Assembly (NCBI GenBank): GCA_050246735.1
Contig: JBFWVM010000002.1
Span: 62,001 to 126,000 of the forward strand
DNA length: 64,000 nt
Direction of reading: 5' to 3'
From: Taklimakanibacter sp050246735
GTDB taxonomy: Bacteria; Pseudomonadota; Alphaproteobacteria; Rhizobiales; Aestuariivirgaceae
The stretch's first letter is position 1. Each line of letters starts with the position of its first letter. Below are positions 8,979-15,793 of the stretch, piece by piece. The notes under the pieces are model-generated. The model saw only the letters and a program-made list of their open reading frames with translations. It was not told the origin of the DNA and did not search any database. The position numbers were made by a program, and so were the translations under genes.

Positions 8979-10267
8979 CGCGGATCGTTAGGGGGGCGCT
9001 TCTCACCTTCGGTGCGTCCGCGCAGGACGTTCTCCATGAGCCGCGGGGCGCCGTCGTCATCGGCGATGACGGACGCATAGGATGGCGCGGCGCGCATGAC
9101 GCTCTGCCGCGGGCCTATCGCTCGAGCCCGGTCGATGATTTCGGCGACTGCCTGGTCTTGCCGGGTTTCATCGATGCCCATATCCATTTCCCCCAATATC
9201 GCATGCTTGCGGCGCCGGGAAAGGATCTGCTCGACTGGCTGAGCCGCTTCACCTTCCCGGAGGAGGCGCGCTATGGCGACCGTGATTATGCCGCCGCCGC
9301 GGCCGAGAGGTTCCTCGACCGGCTGGTGACCCACGGCACCACTTCCGCTCTGGTCTTCTCCTCAGTCCATCGAGAATGTGCCGAGGTGCTGTTCGCGGCG
9401 GCGCAGAAACGGCATATGGCGATCATCACCGGCAAGACCCTGATGGACCGCGACGTGCCGGCCGGGGTGCGCGACAGTCCCGAGCAGGCAGCGGTCGAAA
9501 GCGAAGCGCTCTACCGCGAATGGCATGGCCGGGATCGCCTGCGCTATGCGGTGACGCCGCGCTTCGCCGTCACGTCGAGCGAGGCCCAGCTCGAGGTCGC
9601 CGGCGAGTTGGTGAAGGCGCTGCCCGATGCGCTGATGCAGACGCATCTCTCGGAGAGCCTGGGCGAGGTGGCGCGCATAGGCGAGCTCTATCCGAACGAC
9701 AGGGACTATACCGGCGTCTATGACCGCTTCGGGCTGCTGGGCGCGCGAAGCCTCTTTGCGCATGGCATCCATCTCTCCGAGCGCGAATGCCGGCGCCTGT
9801 CGGAGACGGGTTCGGCCGTCGCCCACTGCCCGACCTCGAACATGTTCCTGGGTTCGGGGCTGATGAGCATGGCGCGTCTGGGCGATGCGGCGCGCCCGGT
9901 GCGCGTGGCGCTCGGCACCGACGTCGGCGGCGGCACCAGCTATTCCATGCTCGCCACCCTGGGCGCGGCCTACAAGGTGCAGATGCTGGCGGGCTGCCAT
10001 CCGACCGCCTTCGAGCTGTTCCATCTCGCCACGCGCCGCAATGCCGAGATCCTGCGCATTGCCGACGAGGTGGGGACGCTCGACAGCGGCAAATGGGCGG
10101 ATATCGTAGTGATCGATCCCAAGGCGACGGAAGTCCTGGCGAGCCGTCAGGAGCTCTCTCAGTCGCTGGAGGACATGCTGTTCGCCCTGGCGATATTGGG
10201 CGACGACCGTGCCGTTCGCGCGACCTATGTCGCCGGCCGCAAGGTTCATGAAAGAAGGGTGCAATGA
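8975..10267 (+). CDS. guaD: Guanine deaminase
   Basis: This 430-residue cytosolic amidohydrolase deaminates guanine to xanthine and so feeds XdhB. Metal-site motifs are GFIDAHIHFPQY (H69 and H71), THLSES, FAHGIHLS and ALGTDVGGGTS, with HCPTSNMFLGSG as the conserved guanine-deaminase stretch. The GTG start overlaps the OHCU decarboxylase stop and the stop overlaps the allantoinase ATG. Length and all metal ligands are normal, so activity is expected. Distinction from other amidohydrolases (atrazine-type or cytosine deaminase) rests on the HFPQ and TDVGGGTS signatures and the purine operon context. Confidence 0.92.
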   Translation: MTRIVRGALLTFGASAQDVLHEPRGAVVIGDDGRIGWRGAHDALPRAYRSSPVDDFGDCLVLPGFIDAHIHFPQYRMLAAPGKDLLDWLSRFTFPEEARYGDRDYAAAAAERFLDRLVTHGTTSALVFSSVHRECAEVLFAAAQKRHMAIITGKTLMDRDVPAGVRDSPEQAAVESEALYREWHGRDRLRYAVTPRFAVTSSEAQLEVAGELVKALPDALMQTHLSESLGEVARIGELYPNDRDYTGVYDRFGLLGARSLFAHGIHLSERECRRLSETGSAVAHCPTSNMFLGSGLMSMARLGDAARPVRVALGTDVGGGTSYSMLATLGAAYKVQMLAGCHPTAFELFHLATRRNAEILRIADEVGTLDSGKWADIVVIDPKATEVLASRQELSQSLEDMLFALAILGDDRAVRATYVAGRKVHERRVQ

Positions 10268-11178
10268 CGAATTCCTATCCGCGTGACATGAAGGGCTATG
10301 GCCGCGCCATACCCGATCCCAAATGGCCGGAGGGCGCCCATGTCGCCGTCCAGTTCGTGCTCAATTACGAAGAAGGCGGCGAGAATTGCGTTCTCCACGG
10401 CGATGCCGCGTCCGAGGCGTTCCTCTCCGAGATCGTCGGCGCGCAGGCCTGGCCGGGCCAGCGCCACTGGAACATGGAATCGATCTATGAGTATGGCGCG
10501 CGCGCCGGCTTCTGGCGCCTGTGGCGCCTGTTCACGGGCCGCAAGGTCCCGCTTACCGTCTATGGCGTCGCCACGGCGCTCGAGCGCTCGCCCGACCAGA
10601 CCGCGGCGATGCGGGAGGCGGGCTGGGAGATCGCCAGCCACGGGCTCAAATGGATCGAGTACAAGGATTTCAGCGAGGCGGACGAGCGCGCCCACCTCCA
10701 GGAGGCCATCCGGATTCACACGCAGGTGACGGGCGAGCGCCCGCTCGGCTGGTATACCGGACGTTGCTCTGTCAACACGACGAAGCTGGTGATGGAGGAA
10801 GGCGGCTTCCTCTATTCGTCCGATTCATATGCCGACGATCTGCCCTATTGGGTGAAGCGGCCGCAAGGCGGCAGCCATCTCGTCATCCCTTACACGCTCG
10901 ACGCCAACGACATGCGCTTTGCGACGCCGCAGGGCTTCAACAGCGGCGACCAGTTCCTGACATATCTGCGCGACAGCTTCGACGCGCTCTATGAGGAGGG
11001 GAGGCTCGGCTCGCCCAAGATGATGTCGGTGGGCCTGCATTGCCGTCTGATCGGAAGGCCCGGGCGTATCCTGGCGCTCGAGCGCTTCCTCGATCACATA
11101 GCGCGCCACGAGAAGGTCTGGATGCCCCGCCGGATCGATATCGCCCGTCACTGGCACAAGCATTTCCCTCCGGCGTGA
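10264..11178 (+). CDS. puuE: Allantoinase, polysaccharide-deacetylase type (PuuE)
   Basis: This 304-residue protein has a NodB/polysaccharide-deacetylase fold and is of the PuuE class that hydrolyses allantoin to allantoate, independent of the amidohydrolase AllB. Typical features are the N-terminal YPRDMKGYGR, FVLNYEEGGE, the long insertion with HWNMESIYEYGARAGFWR, EIASHGLKWIEY (metal-site His) and GWYTGRCSVNT. It has no signal peptide, unlike true polysaccharide deacetylases such as that at 56768, so it is cytosolic. The ATGA overlap with guaD places it in the same transcript, directly after the enzyme that makes its substrate. Confidence 0.93.
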   Translation: MTNSYPRDMKGYGRAIPDPKWPEGAHVAVQFVLNYEEGGENCVLHGDAASEAFLSEIVGAQAWPGQRHWNMESIYEYGARAGFWRLWRLFTGRKVPLTVYGVATALERSPDQTAAMREAGWEIASHGLKWIEYKDFSEADERAHLQEAIRIHTQVTGERPLGWYTGRCSVNTTKLVMEEGGFLYSSDSYADDLPYWVKRPQGGSHLVIPYTLDANDMRFATPQGFNSGDQFLTYLRDSFDALYEEGRLGSPKMMSVGLHCRLIGRPGRILALERFLDHIARHEKVWMPRRIDIARHWHKHFPPA

Positions 11179-11187
11179 ACAAGGGCC

Positions 11188-11760
11188 GTGGCCCGGCTCG
11201 CGCGCATCGTCGTTCCTGACATGCCGCATCATGTGGTGCAGCGCGTGCGGCCGGGCGTCGCGCTCTTCGCATATGAGGCCGACTATGCCGAATATCGCGA
11301 CATCCTGATGCGTAACCTGCGCGGCCTGCGGCTGGTTTCGGCATGCCTGATGCCCGATCATGTGCATCTGATCGCCGTTCCCGAGACGGCCGATGCGCTG
11401 GCGCGCATGATGGGTGAGACGCGGCGGCTCTTCGCCCGCTACAAGGGTCTCGGCCCGCAAGGGCTGTGGCGCGGCCGTTATCAGTCCTGCCCGCTGGACG
11501 AGGCGCATGCCGGAGCGGCGCTCGCTTATGTGGGCTTCAATCCGGTGCGCGCCGGGCTGGTGCACGAACCGGCCCAATGGCCGTGGCTGCTCGGCGACAG
11601 GCCGCCCGCCGGTCCGGCGGACGAGCGCCATATCGAGGCCATCAGGCGGGCGACGCGCACCGGACGGCCTGCCGGCGACGCCGACTTCTATGCCAGGATC
11701 GAATATGAGCTCGGCCGCTCGCTCACGCCGAGGAAGCGCGGCCGCAAGGCGCGATGGTGA
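11188..11760 (+). CDS. REP-associated tyrosine transposase (RAYT, Y1_Tnp)
   Basis: This 190-residue HUH-type Y1 transposase is of the TnpA-REP class. Landmarks are the opening MARLARIVVPDMPHHV, the HUH motif in MPDHVHLIAVP, a candidate catalytic Tyr in RRLFARYK, then GLWRGRYQS and the AYVGFNPVRAGLV element typical of the family. The gene begins with GTG nine bases after puuE and ends four bases before the convergent allA stop. It has no terminal repeats of its own and no partner gene, consistent with a domesticated single-copy RAYT rather than an IS200/IS605 element. Such proteins act on REP hairpins, and REP-like stems occur elsewhere in this window. Confidence 0.88.
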   Translation: MARLARIVVPDMPHHVVQRVRPGVALFAYEADYAEYRDILMRNLRGLRLVSACLMPDHVHLIAVPETADALARMMGETRRLFARYKGLGPQGLWRGRYQSCPLDEAHAGAALAYVGFNPVRAGLVHEPAQWPWLLGDRPPAGPADERHIEAIRRATRTGRPAGDADFYARIEYELGRSLTPRKRGRKARW

Positions 11761-11764
11761 CCAT

Positions 11765-12283
11765 CTAAAACTCCAGGACGGCCGGTTCCGGCAGATAGGC
11801 CTCTTCGAGATTGTTGCCGGGTCCCTTGCGGTCGATGATCAGGAAATCACTTTCCCGGTCGAGGACGAGGAGCGGATAGTGCCACACGTTGCGCGCGTAA
11901 TTGATCCCTTGCCGGCCCGTGGCGCGGAAGGCGCGGAGCGAGGCGATGGCGGGCGCCCTGTCCGGCGCGGCGACGACGATGAGCCAATCGCGATCCTGCA
12001 AAGGATAGAAGGCCTGGCTGCCGAGCGGATGGCGCTCGACGAAGCCGATCTCGATGGGTCGCGGCCGTGGCTTGCCGCGGAACAGGCTGACGATGGCCTC
12101 GCCGCCGTCGGCGTCCGTGTCGATGCGCGCCAGGTCGTGAAACCGTTCGGCATAGCCCTGATTGATCGGATAGTGATGCGCGCCCGCCATCTCGATGACG
12201 TCGCCGAAAGATGCAAATCCTGCCGGGGTGAGTGGTTCGATCTTGAGCCTGGAGCCGATGACGTTGCGTGAGATGTTGGCCAT
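11765..12283 (-). CDS. allA: Ureidoglycolate lyase
   Basis: This 172-residue cupin-fold enzyme splits ureidoglycolate into glyoxylate and urea, the last ureide step. It has the family opening IEPLTPAGFASFGDVIE, then HPLGSQAFYPL (conserved metal or substrate-site region) and GINYARNVWHYPLL, the signature near the C-terminus. It is transcribed towards the RAYT gene and away from the export lipoprotein gene, so it has its own promoter in the 355-base gap upstream. The enzyme that makes its substrate from allantoate (allantoicase, or allantoate amidohydrolase route) is not present here. The family call is secure. Confidence 0.93.
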   Translation of the reverse strand: MANISRNVIGSRLKIEPLTPAGFASFGDVIEMAGAHHYPINQGYAERFHDLARIDTDADGGEAIVSLFRGKPRPRPIEIGFVERHPLGSQAFYPLQDRDWLIVVAAPDRAPAIASLRAFRATGRQGINYARNVWHYPLLVLDRESDFLIIDRKGPGNNLEEAYLPEPAVLEF

Positions 12284-12638
12284 GATCTTGCCAAACTAGC
12301 GGCTAACGCCGCGAAAGGCCACAATGTTTCGGAACCTCTCGCTGCGGGATATCCAAAGGGAAGCTGTGGCCGACATGCAACGAACATCGCCATGCCGGGC
12401 AAAATCGGCGGTGCAAGAAACTGTGCGATCAGAGTCGGGACACGCGCAAACCATTGAAATAATTCGAGCTCGGTTTTGATGTGACGTAAAAAAGGCAAGT
12501 GACGTGGCGAGTGCCTAAAAAATGCCGATAGTCCTCGCAAAGTTGTGATGTTATCTGACTAGAGGGTTGGGGAACCGATGAGCGCTAGGGACGGGCGCTG
12601 CGTTGTCATCGCTCACCAATCGAGGGGAAGATTAGGTA
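12284..12638. promoter_or_regulatory. Divergent 355-base promoter region (allA / export lipoprotein)
   Basis: No gene is visible here, and the stretch is more AT-rich than its neighbours. It must hold promoters for allA (leftward) and for the OPX gene (rightward). A structured part lies at 12481-12526: GTGACGT is repeated directly at 12481-12487 and 12499-12505, and AGGCA (12493-12497) faces TGCCT (12512-12516), each next to a run of six A. This looks like a protein-binding site, but the regulator is unknown. I could not place a convincing -35/-10 pair. Confidence 0.4.
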
Positions 12639-13787
12639 ATGCGTTCAAAAGCGTCCGTGGTCTTGCCGGCCATAGTCTCCGTCGTTCTGGCCGGCTGCAA
12701 TGCGCTTCCGAGTGAAGGGCCTCGCAGCAAGCAGATCGAAGAGGCCTATCTCGAGAAGAACACCGCCGGTTTCGTTCTCGTCAATGTCAATCGCAGCGTC
12801 GCCGACTATCTGGCGCGCCATCAGACGCTGAGCTTCGGTGACCGCTTCGGCAAAGGCAAGCCGTCGCGTGCCGAGCTGATCGGCCCGGGAGACGTGCTGA
12901 CCATCACCATCTGGGAGGCCGATCAGACGGGCGTGTTCGCGAGCACGAGCACGGCCGACCGCGGCACCATTCCCGACGTCGAGGTGAGCAGCCGCGGCAC
13001 CATTTCCGTTCCCTATGCCGGGACGATCAAGGCGGCGGGGCGCACGCCGCAGGGTCTCGCCGCCTCCATCGCCAAGGCCCTGTCGGACAAGGCGGTCGAG
13101 CCGCAAGTGCATGTGGCGCGCAAGGAGAAGGTGGCTTCCGTCGTCACCGTGTCGGGCGGCGTCGGCAAAGCCGGCCTCTATCCGCTGAGCCTGCGCGGCG
13201 ACACCCTGCTCGATGTCATCGCGGGATCCGGCGGATCCTCCTATCCCGCCTATGAGACGGTGGTGAACATCACCAGGAAGGGCGAGATCGCGTCGTCCTA
13301 TCTCGACCACGTGCAGGAGACGCCGGCGGACAATATCTACATGCGGCCGGGCGATCGCATCAGCATCGAGCGGATGCCGCGCACCTATACGGCTTTCGGC
13401 GCGGTCGAGCGCAAGGGCAACATCCCGTTCGCCGCCGGAAATCTCAATCTGATCGAGGCGGTCGGAAAGGCGTCGGGCCTGTCCGACATTCGCGCCGATG
13501 CTTCCGGTGTCTTCCTCTTCCGCTTCGAGAAGCGGGCCGCCGCGGAGCGTTTCTCGCCCGGGCCCATCCGGGTGAAAGGCGACCTGGTGCCGGTGATCTA
13601 CAGGCTCAATCTCAGGGACCCGAACCAGTATTTCTTCGCCCAGGCGATCGCCATGAAGGACCGCGACGTCATCTACGTGGCCGATGCCTCGACCGTGGCG
13701 CTGCAGAAGTTCCTCGGCATCCTGGGCTCGGCGATCTCGCCGCCGGCCTCGGCCGTCAGGACGGTGAATTCGGTGAACCAGCTGTGA
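12639..13787 (+). CDS. OPX-family polysaccharide export lipoprotein (Wza/KpsD-like)
   Basis: This outer-membrane polysaccharide export protein is 382 residues long. The N-terminus is a lipoprotein signal with lipobox LAGC, lipidated Cys at position 20. Next comes the Poly_export domain (LIGPGDVLTITIWE), then SLBB-type repeats, the second including RMPRTYTAFGAVERKGNIPF. It would form or gate the channel for an exported polymer. No co-polymerase (Wzc/ExoP) or glycosyltransferase gene is adjacent, so it is an orphan here, about 40 kb from the exopolysaccharide operon it might serve. The C-terminus probably ends in an amphipathic or membrane segment. Confidence 0.88.
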   Translation: MRSKASVVLPAIVSVVLAGCNALPSEGPRSKQIEEAYLEKNTAGFVLVNVNRSVADYLARHQTLSFGDRFGKGKPSRAELIGPGDVLTITIWEADQTGVFASTSTADRGTIPDVEVSSRGTISVPYAGTIKAAGRTPQGLAASIAKALSDKAVEPQVHVARKEKVASVVTVSGGVGKAGLYPLSLRGDTLLDVIAGSGGSSYPAYETVVNITRKGEIASSYLDHVQETPADNIYMRPGDRISIERMPRTYTAFGAVERKGNIPFAAGNLNLIEAVGKASGLSDIRADASGVFLFRFEKRAAAERFSPGPIRVKGDLVPVIYRLNLRDPNQYFFAQAIAMKDRDVIYVADASTVALQKFLGILGSAISPPASAVRTVNSVNQL

Positions 13788-14579
13788 TCAGGAGCCGGTC
13801 TTGAGCAGCGCCGCGAGCGGCGCATAGAGTTGCGGGGTGGAGGCGAGGACGGCATTGCCCCTGGCAAGACCGTCCTCGCCCAGAAAATCGTTCGTCCGCC
13901 CGCCGGCTTCCTTGACCAGGCACAGCCCCGCTGCGACGTCCCAGACGTTGATATGAGCTTCCCAATAGCCGTCGAGCCGTCCATCCGCCGTCAAGGCAAG
14001 ACCGAGCGCGCCCGAACCGAACCGGCTGTATTCGCAATGGGCATCGAGCAGGGCCTTGACCGCTCCGGCGTGCACGGCGACCGGCCGGCGGTAGCTGAAG
14101 CCGAGGCCGAGCCGCGCGTCGGCGAGCGCCGTCACCTTGCCGACTTCGATCTTGCGGCCGTTGAGTGTTGCGCCGCCACCCCGGCGGGCGGCATAGAGTT
14201 CGTCCGTGACCGGATTGTAGATCACTCCGATGACGAAGGTGCGCGCCGTCAGAAGCCCGAGCGAGACGCACCAGAAAGGAATGCCGCGCAGGAAGTTGGC
14301 GGTGCCGTCGATCGGATCGATGATCCAGGTGGCTTTGGCGCCGGCATTCCGAAGCCCGCGTTCCTCGCCGAGAAAGCCGTCTTCGGGAAAGAGCTTGTGC
14401 AGCGCGCCGACGATCATGTCCTCGCAGGCGCGATCGGCCTCGCTGACCAGGTCTTGTGTGCCCTTGCGCTCGACGTCGAGCTCATGCCGTCTTCGGTAAA
14501 GGTCGGCTGCCCGTTCGCCCGCCTGACGCACGACGGCCAGCGCCGCCCGGTACCTCGATTCGATTTCCTCTGTATTCAC
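13788..14579 (-). CDS. Inositol-monophosphatase-family phosphatase
   Basis: This 263-residue Mg-dependent phosphatase belongs to the IMPase/SuhB/HisN superfamily. Metal ligands are present: GEERG (E72/E73), DPIDGTANF (D88, D91) and the distal WDVAAG (D214). The family hydrolyses inositol phosphates, histidinol phosphate, PAP or sugar phosphates, so the exact substrate is not decided by sequence. It is transcribed divergently from an AfuA-type ABC importer, with the 131-base gap holding a PHO-box-like site. I infer that it dephosphorylates the imported compound or acts under the same phosphate control. The stop abuts the stop of the export lipoprotein gene. Confidence 0.88.
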   Translation of the reverse strand: MNTEEIESRYRAALAVVRQAGERAADLYRRRHELDVERKGTQDLVSEADRACEDMIVGALHKLFPEDGFLGEERGLRNAGAKATWIIDPIDGTANFLRGIPFWCVSLGLLTARTFVIGVIYNPVTDELYAARRGGGATLNGRKIEVGKVTALADARLGLGFSYRRPVAVHAGAVKALLDAHCEYSRFGSGALGLALTADGRLDGYWEAHINVWDVAAGLCLVKEAGGRTNDFLGEDGLARGNAVLASTPQLYAPLAALLKTGS

Positions 14580-14596
14580 GGGAACTCCTGAAAATT

Positions 14597-14608
14597 TTGG
14601 CTAGCCAA
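14597..14608. promoter_or_regulatory. 12-bp perfect palindrome
   Basis: TTGGCTAGCCAA is a perfect dyad in the phosphatase/importer intergenic region, directly followed by a small AGGC-TTTTT-GCCT stem. It sits just upstream of the leftward phosphatase start. It may be an operator; no regulator is identified. Confidence 0.35.
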
Positions 14609-14628
14609 GGCTTTTTGCCTGGTCCAAT

Positions 14629-14646
14629 CTGTCACACAACTGTCAC
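14629..14646 (+). promoter_or_regulatory. PHO-box-like site (PhoB)
   Basis: CTGTCAC-ACAA-CTGTCAC gives two 7-base repeats separated by four bases, the architecture of the PhoB box (consensus CTGTCAT-N4-CTGTCAT). Six of seven bases match in each repeat. A weaker third unit, GGTCAAA, follows at 14651-14657 with the same 11-base period. The site lies 64 bases before the binding-protein ATG and is also upstream of the divergent phosphatase. PhoB control is inferred from pattern and context. Confidence 0.65.
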
Positions 14647-14710
14647 AATCGGTCAAAGGCAGCCTTCCCGGCACCAGGACAAGGGCGGGAGGTCAACCAG
14701 GGAGGACTCC

Positions 14711-15742
14711 ATGAAACGATCAGTCAGGGCTCTCATCGCATCGATTGCGGCTTGCGCGGCGATTGCCTTTTCGGGTGCCGCCCGGGCCGATGGAAACCTG
14801 ACCGTCTATTGCTCGGTGCAGGAGGAGTGGTGCCAGCTGATGGTGAACGAGTTCCAGAAGGCGACCGGCATCAGCGTCGCCATGACGCGCAAGAGCTCGG
14901 GCGAGACCTATGCGCAGGTCAAGGCGGAAGCCGCCAATCCCAAGGGCGACATCTGGTGGGGCGGCACCGGCGATCCGCATCTGCAGGCAGCCGAAGAGGG
15001 GCTTACCGAAGCCTATGATTCCCCGATGCTGGCGAAGCTCCACGATTGGGCCGTCAAGCAGCACGAGACGGCCAAGAAGCGCACGGTCGGCGTCTATCTG
15101 GGCGCGCTCGGCTTCGGCTACAATACCGAGCTCCTCGAGGAGAAGAAGCTTTCCGCGCCCAAATGCTGGGCCGACCTGATCAAGCCGGAATACAAGGGCG
15201 AGGTGCAGGTGGCTAACCCGAACTCATCGGGCACCGCCTACACATTCATCGCCACTCTGGTGCAGATCATGGGCGAGGACGAGGCGTTCAAATATCTGAA
15301 GGCGCTCGCCGAGAACATCAATCAATACACCAAGTCGGGTGCCGCGCCCGCGCAGGCCGCCGCCCGCGGCGAGACGCTGATCGGCATCGCCTTCCAGCAC
15401 GACGTCGTGACGCCGTCCATCACCTCGAACGCGCCGCTCAAGAACGTATCGCCGTGCGAAGGCACCGGCTTCGAAATCGGTTCGATGAGCATCATCAAAG
15501 GGGCTCCCAACCTGGACAATGCCAAGAAATGGTATGACTGGGCTTTGACGCCCGAAGCGCAGAAACTCGGCGCGCAAGCCAACTCCTATCAGAATCCGTC
15601 CAACAAGGAGGCGCCGATCCCCGAGCAGGCGCCCAAGATGGCCGACATCAAGCTGATCGACTACGATTTCGCGAAGTTCGGCAGCTCGTCGGAACGCAAG
15701 CGTCTGTTGGGCCGGTGGGACAAGGAAATCGGCGCCAAGTGA
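14711..15742 (+). CDS. AfuA/FbpA-type ABC importer binding protein
   Basis: This 343-residue periplasmic binding protein belongs to the group annotated as iron(III), 2-aminoethylphosphonate or sugar-phosphate binders. ATG 14711 follows the ribosome site GGGAGGA and gives a signal peptide (MKRSVRALIASIAACA..., cleavage after ...GAARA). The mature part starts with LTVYCSVQEEWCQ and includes GDIWWGGTGDP and ANPNSSGTAYTF. The two-Tyr iron clamp typical of FbpA near the C-terminus is not obvious. With the PHO-box-like site upstream and the phosphatase next door, an organophosphate or phosphonate ligand is more plausible than iron. Confidence 0.85.
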   Translation: MKRSVRALIASIAACAAIAFSGAARADGNLTVYCSVQEEWCQLMVNEFQKATGISVAMTRKSSGETYAQVKAEAANPKGDIWWGGTGDPHLQAAEEGLTEAYDSPMLAKLHDWAVKQHETAKKRTVGVYLGALGFGYNTELLEEKKLSAPKCWADLIKPEYKGEVQVANPNSSGTAYTFIATLVQIMGEDEAFKYLKALAENINQYTKSGAAPAQAAARGETLIGIAFQHDVVTPSITSNAPLKNVSPCEGTGFEIGSMSIIKGAPNLDNAKKWYDWALTPEAQKLGAQANSYQNPSNKEAPIPEQAPKMADIKLIDYDFAKFGSSSERKRLLGRWDKEIGAK

Positions 15743-15755
15743 TCGACGCGAGGCT

Positions 15756-15777
15756 CCGGCGGCGCCTGAGCCGCCGG
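15756..15777. terminator. Hairpin between binding-protein and permease genes
   Basis: CCGGCGGC (15756-15763) and GCCGCCGG (15770-15777) form a perfect 8-bp stem with a six-base loop in the 51-base gap. There is no T-run. Such stems after a binding-protein gene commonly protect its mRNA or attenuate downstream expression, giving more binding protein than permease. Confidence 0.5.
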
Positions 15778-15793
15778 TTCCGCTCGGATCGTC

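Noticed and set aside
10264..11178. Polysaccharide deacetylase acting on cell-surface polymer
   Set aside because: It has no signal peptide, has the PuuE-specific segments and sits in an ATGA-coupled purine operon.
11188..11760. IS200/IS605-type mobile element
   Set aside because: There is no TnpB, no subterminal hairpin pair and no room between neighbours; the protein has RAYT features instead.
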